A DNA stretch of 64,000 nt from an uncultured Sphingomonadaceae bacterium (lineage in GTDB: Bacteria > Pseudomonadota > Alphaproteobacteria > Sphingomonadales > Sphingomonadaceae). The notes beneath the pieces are model-generated. The model worked only from the letters and a program-made list of their open reading frames with translations, did not search any database and was not told the DNA's origin. The position numbers were made by a program, and so were the translations under genes. The stretch lies in NCBI GenBank assembly GCA_947499255.1, contig CANMNF010000001.1, positions 1,302,001 to 1,366,000 of the forward strand, in the 5' to 3' direction. How positions within the stretch are numbered: position 1 is the first letter of the stretch; every line of letters starts with the position of its first letter. Positions 1 to 8,761 of this stretch are shown in pieces.

Positions 1-1390
1 GCGCATCATTGGGAGCAAGCTCCACGTCTGGCCCATCGGCTGTGACATGGTGATCTCCATCCTTGGCATAGGGAAGCAATTCAGCGTCAATCACCGCACC
101 AACAGGTGTCGAGCCCCAATCTGATTGTGTAAGGAGGTCATGGGTCGCAGACAGCGCGCGGATGCGGCCATCAAGACCATCGGCAAACTCATCAAGGTCG
201 CTCGATCTGCGGCGGGTTAGCGCGATAATCGAAAGCACATTGGCAAGCGTGTTCTTTACCCGGTGGTTTAATTCTCTGGTGAGCGAATTGCGGATCGATG
301 CCTGTTCGGCAAACCAATTGATAGAGGCCTCATCCTCCTGCGCTTGTTGTGTTAACATTCGCACAACCAACATCAGCAAGCTTGCCACCAACAAGCCAAA
401 GATCAGCGTTGCCATAGAAAGGCCCGACAATCCCCTGTCCTGCGCCCTGCTTACCGTCAGCAACCATGGGTTTTCAGCCACGACCACAGTTTTGGTGACA
501 AGCGCACGATTAACTCTGTTGCCGTCATACGTGCTGGCAAGAAGGCTGTTCTCGCTCGCCTCTTCATCATACAGCCTTATGCCGTAAGCCCCGGCCTCTT
601 CCAGTTCGAGCGCGGAGTCGAGAAAATTTTGCGCGTTGAAAGGGCTGTAGATATAGCCCTTTAACGCTCGGCCTTGCGGTGTGCTTTTGAACACTGGCAT
701 GTAAATTAAAAAACCCGGTGCCTGCCCCGCCCCTTCCTGCGAAACTGCTCCCTCTTGCGAAAGAACCAACTTGTCGGTGGCTGTTGGTCGTTCAGTCCGC
801 TCCGCTTCGAGCATGGCTGAGCGGCGCACCTCTTCAGAAAACATGTCAAAACCCAACGCGCGGCGCGCACGTTCGGTATCCGGATTGAGATAGGTAACCG
901 GCACCGCGTAAGGCTGTGTCCCGCTAAGCGCAGGAAACATTGATACAGGTTGCCGGACGGAAGATGTCGCCTGCTCGGCAAAGGCGTCTTCTTCGCCGGG
1001 CCGCACAATGCGCGCCCAACCGATCCCTTCGGCCCCGCGCGAATCCACATCAAGTCGCAGCTCTGCAACAAAACGCCGGAAATCAGCCGCGGGCACAGCA
1101 TCCATCGTCGAGATCAAAGCCGCCCCTGCGCGCAAATAAGCGCTCGATGCGTTGGCACGGCGTTCAAGCGCAGAAGCAATCGCAGTTGCGCGCGCATTGA
1201 GCTGTGCCAAATCACGCTGCTGCTCCCCTCGCTCTACAGCCCACACGCTCACGATAGTGATCGCAGCGATCAACAAAAAGATGCCCAACGGAAGCGCGCG
1301 CGGAAACCGGATTAGCCACCGTTTCGCCCTGCTTCGGTTATGCGCTTTATGCTGCATATACTGCTGCAATGTATCTACCCGTTCAATCAC
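1..1390 (-). CDS. CHASE-domain sensor histidine kinase, HWE/HisKA_2 type (C-terminus outside window)
   Basis: Membrane sensor kinase read on the minus strand; the ATPase domain lies beyond base 1. Visible in order: an N-terminal membrane segment (about residues 30-50), a periplasmic CHASE-like sensor with the conserved YLNPDTERARRALGFDM region and the IYMPVF strand, a second membrane segment near residue 315, then an H-box reading LNHRVKNTLANVL near residue 374, typical of HWE kinases. The start is either GTG at 1390 or ATG at 1357; an in-frame TAG lies just upstream of the GTG and neither has a strong ribosome site. It is divergent from nepR-ecfG, the usual place for a general stress response kinase that acts on PhyR, but no phyR is visible. 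That role is inferred from position and family. Confidence 0.85.
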   Translation of the reverse strand, partial: MIERVDTLQQYMQHKAHNRSRAKRWLIRFPRALPLGIFLLIAAITIVSVWAVERGEQQRDLAQLNARATAIASALERRANASSAYLRAGAALISTMDAVPAADFRRFVAELRLDVDSRGAEGIGWARIVRPGEEDAFAEQATSSVRQPVSMFPALSGTQPYAVPVTYLNPDTERARRALGFDMFSEEVRRSAMLEAERTERPTATDKLVLSQEGAVSQEGAGQAPGFLIYMPVFKSTPQGRALKGYIYSPFNAQNFLDSALELEEAGAYGIRLYDEEASENSLLASTYDGNRVNRALVTKTVVVAENPWLLTVSRAQDRGLSGLSMATLIFGLLVASLLMLVVRMLTQQAQEDEASINWFAEQASIRNSLTRELNHRVKNTLANVLSIIALTRRRSSDLDEFADGLDGRIRALSATHDLLTQSDWGSTPVGAVIDAELLPYAKDGDHHVTADGPDVELAPNDA

Positions 1391-1450
1391 ATTTGGCCGC
1401 TAAAACAGTATCGCTTCTGCCCGTTGCCAATTTTCTCTTTGCTTGAGCAG

Positions 1451-1477
1451 GGAACCGGACGGCTCGCGTTTCGTTCC
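1451..1477. promoter_or_regulatory. Divergent EcfG-type promoter (GGAAC-N16-CGTT / GGAAC-N16-GGTT)
   Basis: On the plus strand GGAAC (1451-1455) is followed by 16 bases and CGTT (1472-1475), an exact match to the alphaproteobacterial EcfG consensus, and it points at nepR-ecfG. On the minus strand the same bases read GGAAC (1477-1473), 16 bases, GGTT (1456-1453), pointing at the kinase gene. The element is therefore nearly palindromic. The plus-strand call is strong; the minus-strand one keeps the GTT core but has G for C in the first -10 position. Confidence 0.85.
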
Positions 1478-1554
1478 AAATCCACGCAATTAAGCAATTC
1501 GCATGAGGCCATGGATAATAGCTTCACGCCACAGATTAAGGACGGTTTGATCGA

Positions 1555-1740
1555 ATGTCGGAGTCGGGATCCGAAAAGAAGCTTGCCAAGGACGCGGCAA
1601 AAGCCGAGGATAACAAGCAGATAGAGCCGCAATGGGCATCAGGCTTGAAACATCTGTATGATACAGTGGTTGATGAACCGCTGCCAGATAGCTTCAAGGA
1701 TCTGCTCGCTCAATTAGACGACGAAGCCGGCAAGAAATGA
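1555..1740 (+). CDS. nepR: Anti-sigma factor NepR
   Basis: A 61-residue anti-sigma factor of the general stress response. In this family NepR holds EcfG inactive until phosphorylated PhyR captures NepR. The NepR core is clear: LKHLYDTVVDEPLPDSFKDL at residues 31-50, after a charged N-terminus. Its TGA overlaps the ATG of the sigma factor by four bases (ATGA), so the two are translationally coupled, as expected for a stoichiometric inhibitor pair. It lies about 80 bases downstream of an EcfG promoter, which implies autoregulation. Confidence 0.93.
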   Translation: MSESGSEKKLAKDAAKAEDNKQIEPQWASGLKHLYDTVVDEPLPDSFKDLLAQLDDEAGKK

Positions 1741-2369
1741 GCAAAAACCGTAAAGACGGCGATAAGCCGACACGCAGCGCAGATGAGAAGCGCGCCTTCA
1801 AGCGGGAATTGACAGATGTCGTTCCGCATCTGCGCGCTTTTGCCCGCGGCTTGTGTGGGCGGCCCGATATGGCCGATGATCTTGTGCAGGAAACCATGCT
1901 CAAAGCTTGGGCTGCGCAAGACCGGTTTGAACCGGGCACCAGCATGCGCGCTTGGACTTTTGTGATCCTGCGCAATGCCTATCTCACCGATATGCGGCGC
2001 AATCGTTTCCGCGGCGAATATGATGAAGGCGTGGCCGAACGCATCCTGACAGCACCTGCCGGGCAGGAAGAACCTATCCACCTGTCCGATATGCACCGCG
2101 CGCTTTTGACTTTGCCACCAGAACGGCGCGAGGCGCTTTTGCTGGTGGGTGCTGGCGGCTTTTCGTATGAAGAAGCAGCTGAGATTTGCGGCTGTGCTGT
2201 GGGCACGATCAAAAGCCGCGTTGGACGGGCGCGCTCGGCATTGGCAGGTATGTTGCAGGATGGCGATATTCCGGATCGCAAGTTGGGCGATCCAACTGCC
2301 CACCGCGCCATTCTTGAAGAGCTGGACGAAGTCGCCGCAGGCCGCGGTGTTGCCGAACCCACCCGCTAA
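1737..2369 (+). CDS. ecfG: General stress response sigma factor EcfG (ECF15 type)
   Basis: A 210-residue ECF sigma factor. Region 2 includes the DDLVQETMLKAW helix (about residues 48-59) and the MRAWTFVILRNAYLTDMRR segment that binds the -10 element. Region 4 carries LPPERREALLLV and the helix-turn-helix around SYEEAAEICGCAVGTIKSRV. The length and the absence of a C-terminal extension fit EcfG. It overlaps nepR by four bases and should direct transcription from GGAAC-N16/17-CGTT promoters, one of which precedes nepR. A further EcfG paralogue elsewhere in the genome cannot be excluded. Confidence 0.93.
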   Translation: MSKNRKDGDKPTRSADEKRAFKRELTDVVPHLRAFARGLCGRPDMADDLVQETMLKAWAAQDRFEPGTSMRAWTFVILRNAYLTDMRRNRFRGEYDEGVAERILTAPAGQEEPIHLSDMHRALLTLPPERREALLLVGAGGFSYEEAAEICGCAVGTIKSRVGRARSALAGMLQDGDIPDRKLGDPTAHRAILEELDEVAAGRGVAEPTR

Positions 2370-2423
2370 GCTCGCGCACAATTGGCGGCTTGTGGCTTAT
2401 AACTTTGTGCTAGAAGCCATCTC

Positions 2424-3578
2424 ATGAGCATCGACCCTCAGCCCAATCAAAACCCGCCGACGCGCCGACGCTCAGCATTTGCCAGGCAGGAATTGCGCCT
2501 GATAAGCGCTCTGGTCATTTTGCTGGCTTTTGGTGTTTTTCTTGCGCTTCCTTTCGTCCTGTCGATTGGATCTGTGGTGTTTCTCCCGCTGGTCGCTGGT
2601 CTGATCGTCACTATTATTCTCTCTCCGCTGGCCGATAAGCTGGCCACTTGGGGTCTGCCCAATTTCCTGGCGTCCCTTCTGGCGCTGTTGGCGTTTCTTG
2701 GCATTCTGGCTTTGGCGTTAACCGCCGTCCTGACCCCGGCGGTTTCCCTGTTTGACCGGGTGCCGGCAATGATTGACCGGGTGGGTGAGCATTTTAGCGA
2801 GCTGAAAGGATCCTTCGCCTGGATCGCGGATATCAACGAGGAAATCGCTAAAATCTCTGGTGAGAGCAGCGAAGGCAGCAATCAGGTTGTGCTTGCCGGA
2901 CCCACTATGCTGGAACAGCTTGCCTTTGCGACGCCTACCGTTTTGCTGGAAGTCCTGATCACTTTCATGCTGGCTTTCTTCATGATCGAAGCGCGCATCC
3001 GCTTGCGCCGCCGCCTGTTGCTCGAACGTCAGCAAGTGGGCGCCAGCTTGAAAGCCGCGCGCGCCATTCGCGAAGTGCAGGACCGCGTGGCGGCATATAT
3101 ATTGACCGTGGGCCTTATCAATACCAGCGTCGGGGTGATCGTTGGCCTTGGCGCATGGGCGTTGGGAATGGATGCGCCGATTATGTGGGGCGGATTGGCT
3201 GCTCTACTCAATTTCCTGCCCTATATCGGCCCCATCATGATGGTTGCGCTGCTGGCTTTGTTTGGCCTTGGATCAGCAGATAGCCCGCTAATCGGTCTTA
3301 TTCCCGCAGCAGCATATATCGGCCTCAATACGATTGAAGCGAATGTGGTAACGCCCACTGTTTTGGGTGCGCGCTTTACGATGAACCCTGTGCTTATCTT
3401 GTTGGCGCTGAGTTACTTTGGCTGGATTTGGGGCGTGGCAGGCGCGCTGTTGTCCGTGCCCATATTGCTGACGCTGACCGCGCTGGTCGATCATTTGGGC
3501 AAGCCCAATATTGTAGGCTTTATTTTTGGTGAGCCATTGTTTGCCAATAATGTGCTCGACCTTGGCGAAGAAGATTGA
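2424..3578 (+). CDS. AI-2E family transporter (YdiK/PerM/TqsA-like)
   Basis: A 384-residue inner-membrane protein of the AI-2E transporter family. It has two N-terminal membrane segments (about residues 27-63), a third near 75-100, a soluble amphipathic stretch (about 105-160) and a C-terminal cluster of four to five membrane segments that includes the family's LNFLPYIGPI motif and the late LTALVDHLG segment. Substrates of this family vary (AI-2, Na+/H+ exchange, unknown), so the specific cargo is not assigned. It starts 54 bases after ecfG on the same strand and could be co-transcribed with it; no separate promoter was recognised. A strong hairpin ends the gene. Confidence 0.85.
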   Translation: MSIDPQPNQNPPTRRRSAFARQELRLISALVILLAFGVFLALPFVLSIGSVVFLPLVAGLIVTIILSPLADKLATWGLPNFLASLLALLAFLGILALALTAVLTPAVSLFDRVPAMIDRVGEHFSELKGSFAWIADINEEIAKISGESSEGSNQVVLAGPTMLEQLAFATPTVLLEVLITFMLAFFMIEARIRLRRRLLLERQQVGASLKAARAIREVQDRVAAYILTVGLINTSVGVIVGLGAWALGMDAPIMWGGLAALLNFLPYIGPIMMVALLALFGLGSADSPLIGLIPAAAYIGLNTIEANVVTPTVLGARFTMNPVLILLALSYFGWIWGVAGALLSVPILLTLTALVDHLGKPNIVGFIFGEPLFANNVLDLGEED

Positions 3579-3617
3579 AAAAGGCCCGCCACTCCCATTG
3601 GAGCAGCGGGCCTTTTT
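3578..3617. terminator. Bidirectional rho-independent terminator
   Basis: AAAAAGGCCCGC (3578-3589) pairs over 12 bases with GCGGGCCTTTTT (3606-3617) around a 16-base loop. A-run and T-run flank the GC stem, so it can terminate both the AI-2E transporter gene (plus) and sodB (minus). Confidence 0.9.
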
Positions 3618-3674
3618 CGCTTTTCAGTTCCGCCACGGGACCAGATGGCCCCGCAAGCGATTGAGCTTAAATCC

Positions 3675-4286
3675 TCAATTCGGGTAAGTCCAAGCCGTGC
3701 CACGTGCCAGATTGTCAGCTGCGAAATCCCAATTGAGATGACCTTCGATCACGGCCTTCAGATAACCGGGACGGGCATTTTGATGGTCGAGATAATAGGC
3801 ATGTTCCCACAGATCGATCGTGAGGAGCGGGTTAAAGCCCTGATCCACCAGCGTATCGGCATCATGCGTTTCTTCAACCGAAAGCTTGCCGCCTTTTTCT
3901 GCAAGCCAGACCCAGCCGCTTGCAAAGTGACCAGCGCCAGCCGAGGCCAGCTTTTCTTGCAGCGCATCGAGTGAACCGAAAGCTTCATCGATCTTCGCCG
4001 CCAGATCACCGGACGGACCAGATGTCGAAGGCGTTAGGGAATGCCAGTAAAAGCCGTGATTATAAACCTGCGCGGAATTGTTGAACAGCCCCTGGTTGCT
4101 GCCACGTGCCGCAGCGATAATCGCTTCGAGTGAAGCGTCAGCATGATCGGTGCCTTCAATCGCAGCGTTTGTCTTATCGACATAAGCTTGATGATGCTTG
4201 CCATGATGGTAGCTGAAAGTTTCCGCTGTGATTGCGGGCGCGATTGCTTCTGCGTCGTAAGGCAGGTCAATCAGAGTAAAAGCCAT
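3675..4286 (-). CDS. sodB: Superoxide dismutase, Fe type
   Basis: A 203-residue cytoplasmic superoxide dismutase converting superoxide to oxygen and hydrogen peroxide. Metal ligands are visible: the first His in SYHHGKHHQAY (about residue 27), the His of QVYNHGFYW, and the Asp and His of DLWEHAYYLDHQ. The Gln in NNSAQVYNH sits at the position typical of Fe rather than Mn enzymes. I chose the ATG at 4286 (MAFTLIDLPYDAEAI), which matches the family N-terminus; the frame stays open upstream to 4442 but that extension is unlike any SOD. No signal peptide. Confidence 0.95.
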   Translation of the reverse strand: MAFTLIDLPYDAEAIAPAITAETFSYHHGKHHQAYVDKTNAAIEGTDHADASLEAIIAAARGSNQGLFNNSAQVYNHGFYWHSLTPSTSGPSGDLAAKIDEAFGSLDALQEKLASAGAGHFASGWVWLAEKGGKLSVEETHDADTLVDQGFNPLLTIDLWEHAYYLDHQNARPGYLKAVIEGHLNWDFAADNLARGTAWTYPN

Positions 4287-4351
4287 GAGTAATGCGTCCT
4301 TCCTGTCATTGATCGGTATTCTGTTATGCAACGCGCGAAACCCCTGTTGGG

Positions 4352-4363
4352 TTGCAATTGCAA
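4352..4363. promoter_or_regulatory. Palindrome TTGCAATTGCAA upstream of sodB
   Basis: A perfect 12-bp palindrome 66 bases upstream of the sodB start, in the sodB/glmM divergent gap. Its TGCAA/TTGCA halves resemble those of alphaproteobacterial Fur/Mur-type sites but without their usual spacing. The regulator is not known; this is a weak operator candidate. Confidence 0.25.
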
Positions 4364-4470
4364 GTGATTTGTCTGCCATTTTGTCTGGCAAAGCTTTGTG
4401 TGACCGCGTGACATTGCTTGCGCAAGACGGCATTGCGGGCATGTCTGGCAGGTGGAAGTAAGGGAATTTG

Positions 4471-5808
4471 ATGGCACGTACCTATTTTGGCACCGATGGT
4501 ATTCGCGGGCGCGCCAATGGTGGCAAACTGAACGCAGCTGTGGCCATGAAAGTTGGTCAGGCCGCAGGGCAGTATTTCATGCGCGGTGCGCACAAACATC
4601 GCGTGGTAATCGGCAAGGATACGCGCCTGTCAGGCTATATGATGGAAAATGCGTTGGTAGCCGGTTTCACCAGCGTGGGGATGGACGTCATTATGACAGG
4701 CCCTCTTCCCACCCCCGCTGTTGCGCTGCTCACGCGCGAGATGCGTGCCGATATTGGCGTGATGATTTCGGCCAGCCACAATCCTTACGATGACAATGGT
4801 ATCAAACTGTTTGGCCCCGATGGCTTTAAGCTTTCTGATGAAGCGGAAGAGCAAATCGAGGCGGCTATGCATGCTGAACAAACATTGGCCGAAGGCGATG
4901 CCATTGGCCGTGCGCGGCGGATTGAAGATGCGCGCGGGCGCTATATCCACGCGGTCAAGCAGTCGCTGCCTGCCGATGTCCGGCTCGATGGATTAAAGAT
5001 CGTGGTCGATTGCGCCCATGGCGCTTGTTATAATTCCACGCCCACCGCAATATGGGAATTGGGTGCAGAAGTAATTGCGATGGGTGTTGAGCCTAATGGC
5101 CTTAATATCAATGATGGCGTTGGCTCCACCCACCTTGACGCGATCAAAGCGCGCGTTGTTGAAGAAGGCGCACATATCGGGATTGCGCTGGATGGTGATG
5201 CTGACAGGTTGATCGTGATCGATGAAAAAGGTCATGAGGTTGATGGGGATCAGATCATGGCCCTCATCGGTAGCCGCTGGGGCAAAGATGGCCGGTTGCA
5301 AGGCGGCGGCGTTGTCGCAACCGTGATGAGCAATTTAGGGCTTGAGCGGTTCTTGCATAGCGAAGGGCTGGAGCTAATCCGCACCAAAGTGGGCGATCGC
5401 TACGTGCTCGAAGCGATGAAAGCGGGTGGTTATAATGTGGGCGGGGAGCAATCGGGCCATATGATCCTACTCGATCATGCAACCACAGGCGATGGCACGA
5501 TTGCTGCGTTGCAAGTGCTGGCGGCTTTGGTGCGCACTGGCAAGCCGGCGAGCGAATTGTTGCATCTGTTCGACCCCGTGCCGCAATTGCTTAAAAATGT
5601 CCGTTACGAAACGGGTGATCCGCTCGAAGCTGCGAATGTCAAAGCCGCCATCGCACAAGGCGAATCTGAGCTTGAAGGCAAAGGCCGCCTGGTAATCCGC
5701 AAATCAGGCACAGAGCCACTTATCCGCGTGATGGCCGAAGGCGATGATGGCGCGCAGGTTGAACAGGTTGTAGACGCCATCTGCGCAGCTGTTTCTGAGG
5801 CTGTCTAA
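4471..5808 (+). CDS. glmM: Phosphoglucosamine mutase
   Basis: A 445-residue cytosolic enzyme interconverting glucosamine-6-phosphate and glucosamine-1-phosphate for UDP-GlcNAc, peptidoglycan and LPS synthesis. The N-terminus [12 protein letters not shown], the phosphoserine loop [15 protein letters not shown] (catalytic Ser102), the metal loop DGDADR and the C-terminal phosphate-binding [12 protein letters not shown] are all present. I use ATG 4471, preceded by TAAGGG, rather than the in-frame TTG three bases upstream. The stop overlaps the start of the DUF1272 gene, and thiD follows, suggesting a glmM-DUF1272-thiD operon. Confidence 0.96.
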   Translation: MARTYFGTDGIRGRANGGKLNAAVAMKVGQAAGQYFMRGAHKHRVVIGKDTRLSGYMMENALVAGFTSVGMDVIMTGPLPTPAVALLTREMRADIGVMISASHNPYDDNGIKLFGPDGFKLSDEAEEQIEAAMHAEQTLAEGDAIGRARRIEDARGRYIHAVKQSLPADVRLDGLKIVVDCAHGACYNSTPTAIWELGAEVIAMGVEPNGLNINDGVGSTHLDAIKARVVEEGAHIGIALDGDADRLIVIDEKGHEVDGDQIMALIGSRWGKDGRLQGGGVVATVMSNLGLERFLHSEGLELIRTKVGDRYVLEAMKAGGYNVGGEQSGHMILLDHATTGDGTIAALQVLAALVRTGKPASELLHLFDPVPQLLKNVRYETGDPLEAANVKAAIAQGESELEGKGRLVIRKSGTEPLIRVMAEGDDGAQVEQVVDAICAAVSEAV

Positions 5809-6032
5809 TGCTGGAGATGCGCCCTGATTGTGAGCGGTGCGGGATCGATCTCCCCGCTGATGCCACCGGTGCACATATCTGCAGCTTTGAGTGTACCTTT
5901 TGCACGTCCTGCACTGATGCGATGGCGGCCATTTGCCCCAATTGCGGCGGCGCATTGATGGCGCGGCCTTTGCGCAGCGGCGCAGCCTTGCAACGATACC
6001 CGGCAAGCCTTGAGCGAAAGTTCCAAGCCTGA
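5808..6032 (+). CDS. DUF1272 small zinc-ribbon-like protein
   Basis: A 74-residue protein of the DUF1272 family. It opens [16 protein letters not shown] and has paired cysteines (CERC, CSFECTFCTSC, CPNC) that look like metal-binding knuckles, with the family's ICPNCGGALMARP near the C-terminus. Function is unknown for the family. Its ATG overlaps the last base of the glmM stop and its own TGA overlaps the thiD start, so it is embedded in a tightly coupled operon. Confidence 0.88.
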   Translation: MLEMRPDCERCGIDLPADATGAHICSFECTFCTSCTDAMAAICPNCGGALMARPLRSGAALQRYPASLERKFQA

Positions 6033-6796
6033 TGACGACGCGCCCACCCCGCATCCTGGCGATTGCCGGATCGGATAGCTCTGGCGGTGCAGGCATTCAG
6101 GCCGATATCAAAACCATCACTATGTTGGGCGGCTATGCGATGACCGCGATCACCGCGGTCACAGCGCAAAATACCCGCGGCGTGCGCAGTTTCGAAGTGC
6201 TCTCACCCGATTTTGTTGCAGCACAAATTGATGCCTGCATGGACGATATCGGCGTTGAAGCTGTGAAGATCGGCATGCTGGGCAGCGCAGATATTGCGGA
6301 GGTTGTGGCAGACCGCTTGGAAGATTTGGGTAAGCCGATAGTATTTGACCCGGTCATGGTCGCCACCAGTGGATCCGCGCTGGCCGATGATGCGACCATC
6401 GAAGTGTTTGAATGGCTGATGGAGTTAGCAACGCTTACCACGCCCAACGTGCCTGAACTGGCGGCTTTAGGAGGCGCGGACACTATGGCAAAGCGCGGCG
6501 TGACCTATCTTGCCAAAGGCGGCGATGCGGATGGGCCGATGGTCGAAGACATTCTGGTGCGCCCCGGTCATGAGGATCGCAAATGGAGCGCTGCACGGAT
6601 CATCACTCAGCACACTCATGGCACTGGTTGCACTCTATCCAGCGCAATTGCGACATATCTGGCGCAAGGCCTGTCGCTGGAAGATGCGGTCAGTAAGGCG
6701 CGCGAATTCGTCCGCGCCGCAATCATTGCTGCACCCGGTTTTGGCGGTGGATCAGGTCCGCTTGGCCATCAGGCAGTGCGCCGTTCAGCGCCTTAG
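6032..6796 (+). CDS. thiD: Hydroxymethylpyrimidine/phosphomethylpyrimidine kinase
   Basis: A 254-residue ribokinase-fold enzyme that phosphorylates HMP and then HMP-P in thiamine pyrophosphate synthesis. The N-terminal AIAGSDSSGGAGIQADIKT, the central KIGML and VFDPVMVATSG strands, and the anion hole/catalytic segment THGTGCTLSSAIAT are all typical. The start overlaps the DUF1272 stop. The 3' end overlaps that of the convergent LOG-family gene by three bases. No TPP riboswitch is visible upstream, as expected for an internal operon gene. Confidence 0.94.
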   Translation: MTTRPPRILAIAGSDSSGGAGIQADIKTITMLGGYAMTAITAVTAQNTRGVRSFEVLSPDFVAAQIDACMDDIGVEAVKIGMLGSADIAEVVADRLEDLGKPIVFDPVMVATSGSALADDATIEVFEWLMELATLTTPNVPELAALGGADTMAKRGVTYLAKGGDADGPMVEDILVRPGHEDRKWSAARIITQHTHGTGCTLSSAIATYLAQGLSLEDAVSKAREFVRAAIIAAPGFGGGSGPLGHQAVRRSAP

Positions 6797-7698
6797 CTGG
6801 CGGCCTTGCCGCTCGTATCAAGCTCGTAAAAGTCCTGGATCGCCTGCCAGCCATCTTCGGCCGTTTCACACCAAGTGATCAGATCGAGATCTTCGGGCGA
6901 AATTGTGCCTTCATCCGCAATCGCTTCAAAATTCACCACGCGGTTCCAAAAATCCTTGCCGAACAAAAGGATGGGAATCGGCTTCATTTTGCCTGTCTGG
7001 ATCAAAGTCAGCAGCTCAAAGAATTCATCAAACGTGCCAAAACCACCCGGGAAGACCGCAACAGCGCGCGCACGGATCAAGAAATGCATTTTGCGCAATG
7101 CGAAATAGTGAAAGTTGAGAGCCAGATACGGCGTCACATAGGCATTGGGCGCTTGTTCATGCGGCAATACAATGTTGAGGCCGATGCTCTCTGCCCCGGC
7201 ATCGCTCGCTCCGCGATTGGCCGCCTCCATAATCGACGGGCCGCCGCCTGAGCACACAACAAACTGCCGCTTTCCTTCCTCGATAACGGCCTTTTCACCA
7301 GCAATGCGCGCCAGTTTGTACGCCTCGGCATAATATTTCGACTTTTCGGCCAGATTGCGCGCAATGCTCTTTTCAGCATCAGTGCCATCTTTAGCGGCTG
7401 CAATCACTTTTTCAGCGTCTTCTGGCGCGGGTATGCGCGCCGAGCCATACATCACCAATGTGGAGCCGACCCGCGCTTCTTCCAGTACCATTTCCGGCTT
7501 CATTAATTCCAACTGAAACCGAATCGGTCGCAGCTCTTCGCGCAGCAGGAAATCACTGTCCTGAAAGGCCAGACGATAAGCGGGATGTTGGGTTTGAGGC
7601 GTGATCGTAGGATCGCTGACGGCGAAACCTGCTTCCATTTCTGCGGGGTAAAATTTTCGATCCGTCAGATCGCGCTCAGACTTGGTGTTTTTGCTCAT
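6793..7698 (-). CDS. LOG-family protein (TIGR00730-like, nucleotide-binding Rossmann fold)
   Basis: A 301-residue protein of the LOG/'lysine decarboxylase-like' family. Characterised members are phosphoribohydrolases releasing cytokinin-type bases or processing nucleotides. The two family motifs are present: GGGPSIMEAANRGA and PGGFGTFDEFFE. The N-terminal 90 residues before the Rossmann core are longer than in compact LOG proteins, as in the larger bacterial subgroup. I take ATG 7698 (MSKNTKSERDL); the only longer option begins with TTG at 7734 and has unlikely sequence. No strong ribosome site is visible. The substrate is not deducible here. Confidence 0.85.
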   Translation of the reverse strand: MSKNTKSERDLTDRKFYPAEMEAGFAVSDPTITPQTQHPAYRLAFQDSDFLLREELRPIRFQLELMKPEMVLEEARVGSTLVMYGSARIPAPEDAEKVIAAAKDGTDAEKSIARNLAEKSKYYAEAYKLARIAGEKAVIEEGKRQFVVCSGGGPSIMEAANRGASDAGAESIGLNIVLPHEQAPNAYVTPYLALNFHYFALRKMHFLIRARAVAVFPGGFGTFDEFFELLTLIQTGKMKPIPILLFGKDFWNRVVNFEAIADEGTISPEDLDLITWCETAEDGWQAIQDFYELDTSGKAAS

Positions 7699-8070
7699 GC
7701 AGACAGCGTTAGGAAGGAGTGTGGGGCGGGGCAAGGTTCAAAAGTGGTTTCATTCCGCTTACTCGCCTGCTTGGCAATTTTCCGCATCAACGATGACGCA
7801 TGGGCAAAGAACGCCCGGTTGATTAACCACAGCGATCAATCACTGTCTTTAATATGACGCAACTGCACCATAGATTGCTGCTTGTGCGAACAAACGAAGT
7901 GAGGTACTACCCATCACGGTTTATAAGAACGCAATTGATAAAAAGCCAAGTGACGGAACCGGTGGGGTTTGCGTTAACGCAACAATGGGTCGCAACGGTT
8001 ATAAAGGTTACCACTTAACGTTCGAGTGAGGACTCGCTTGGAACGCATCTAATTTTTTGGAGACATAGAC
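7699..8070. other. Intergenic region between LOG gene and RTX gene
   Basis: About 370 bases without a convincing gene. It holds the upstream regions of two divergent genes, a 14-bp palindrome (7969-7982) and, next to the RTX gene, a GGAG ribosome site at 8059-8062. Confidence 0.6.
7969..7982. promoter_or_regulatory. Perfect 14-bp palindrome TTGCGTTAACGCAA
   Basis: A perfect dyad about 90 bases upstream of the RTX protein start. Position and symmetry suggest an operator for a dimeric regulator; the regulator is unknown. Confidence 0.4.
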
Positions 8071-8655
8071 ATGGCAATTCTTCGTATTAATCTTACACCT
8101 GGTGGCGACACTTTCGACGACACCAATTCTAACACGTCCATCATTGCTGGTAATGACGGCGACGATACCATTGATGGTGGTGGCGGTTCAGATTTCATTC
8201 TCGGCAATGACGGCGATGACCTTATCGACGGCGGTACTGGACGCGACATCCTGTTCGGTGGACGCGGCGATGACACCATCTTCGGCGGTGCTGGTCGTGA
8301 CGTGCTGAACGGTGATTTCGGTGCCGATACGCTTCGCGGCGGCTCGGGCTTCGATGATTACATCTTCAGCAGCCGCACAGCTGGTTTTGATGAAAATGGC
8401 GCCGCTGCTTCTGACACGATCGTTGGTTTTGACGAAGCACGCGACACAATCTTCTTCGAAAAGTATGATGCCGCCGATGAACTGGTATACGTACAAGATG
8501 GTGCCGACGTAGAAATCTACGTTGATATCGACGGTGACAACCCAGTCACTGGTGATTATCTCGCCGCTACCGTCCTGAACTCGAATGTTGCAGCCGTTGC
8601 CGGCGTGACAACTATCAATGAAGAAGCGTTCTCGGACTTCCCATTCACGTTCTGA
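8071..8655 (+). CDS. Small RTX-type calcium-binding protein
   Basis: A 194-residue acidic protein. Residues 27-100 contain eight consecutive glycine/aspartate nonapeptides of the RTX type (for example GNDGDDTIDG, GGRGDDTIFG, GAGRDVLNG), which fold into a calcium-binding beta-roll. A C-terminal domain of about 90 residues lacks repeats, ends in SDFPFTF and could hold an uncleaved type I secretion signal. There is no N-terminal signal peptide. No type I secretion genes lie nearby. It is unusually short for an RTX protein; the function (adhesin, matrix protein or enzyme remnant) cannot be told. GGAG precedes ATG 8071 and a terminator follows. Confidence 0.82.
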   Translation: MAILRINLTPGGDTFDDTNSNTSIIAGNDGDDTIDGGGGSDFILGNDGDDLIDGGTGRDILFGGRGDDTIFGGAGRDVLNGDFGADTLRGGSGFDDYIFSSRTAGFDENGAAASDTIVGFDEARDTIFFEKYDAADELVYVQDGADVEIYVDIDGDNPVTGDYLAATVLNSNVAAVAGVTTINEEAFSDFPFTF

Positions 8656-8676
8656 TCTAACGCTGATCATACCTTT

Positions 8677-8715
8677 AAAAAAGGCCCCGTCGCGCAATGC
8701 GGCGGGGCCTTTTTG
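8677..8715 (+). terminator. Rho-independent terminator after RTX gene
   Basis: AAAAAAGGCCCCG pairs with CGGGGCCTTTTT across a short loop containing GCAATGC, followed by T residues. It ends just before the integrated element. Confidence 0.88.
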
Positions 8716-8761
8716 TTGGGGTGGCCGCATTGAGATTGCGGCCCGTAGCGATTGTGAAAGT

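Noticed and set aside
6032-6796. TPP riboswitch for thiD
   Set aside because: The gene starts inside the preceding operon gene and no THI-box-like sequence is seen upstream of glmM.
7951-7976. GGAAC followed by CGTT upstream of the RTX gene as a second EcfG promoter
   Set aside because: The spacer is only about 12 bases instead of 16-17. A second GGAAC at 8040-8044 has no GTT at the right distance.
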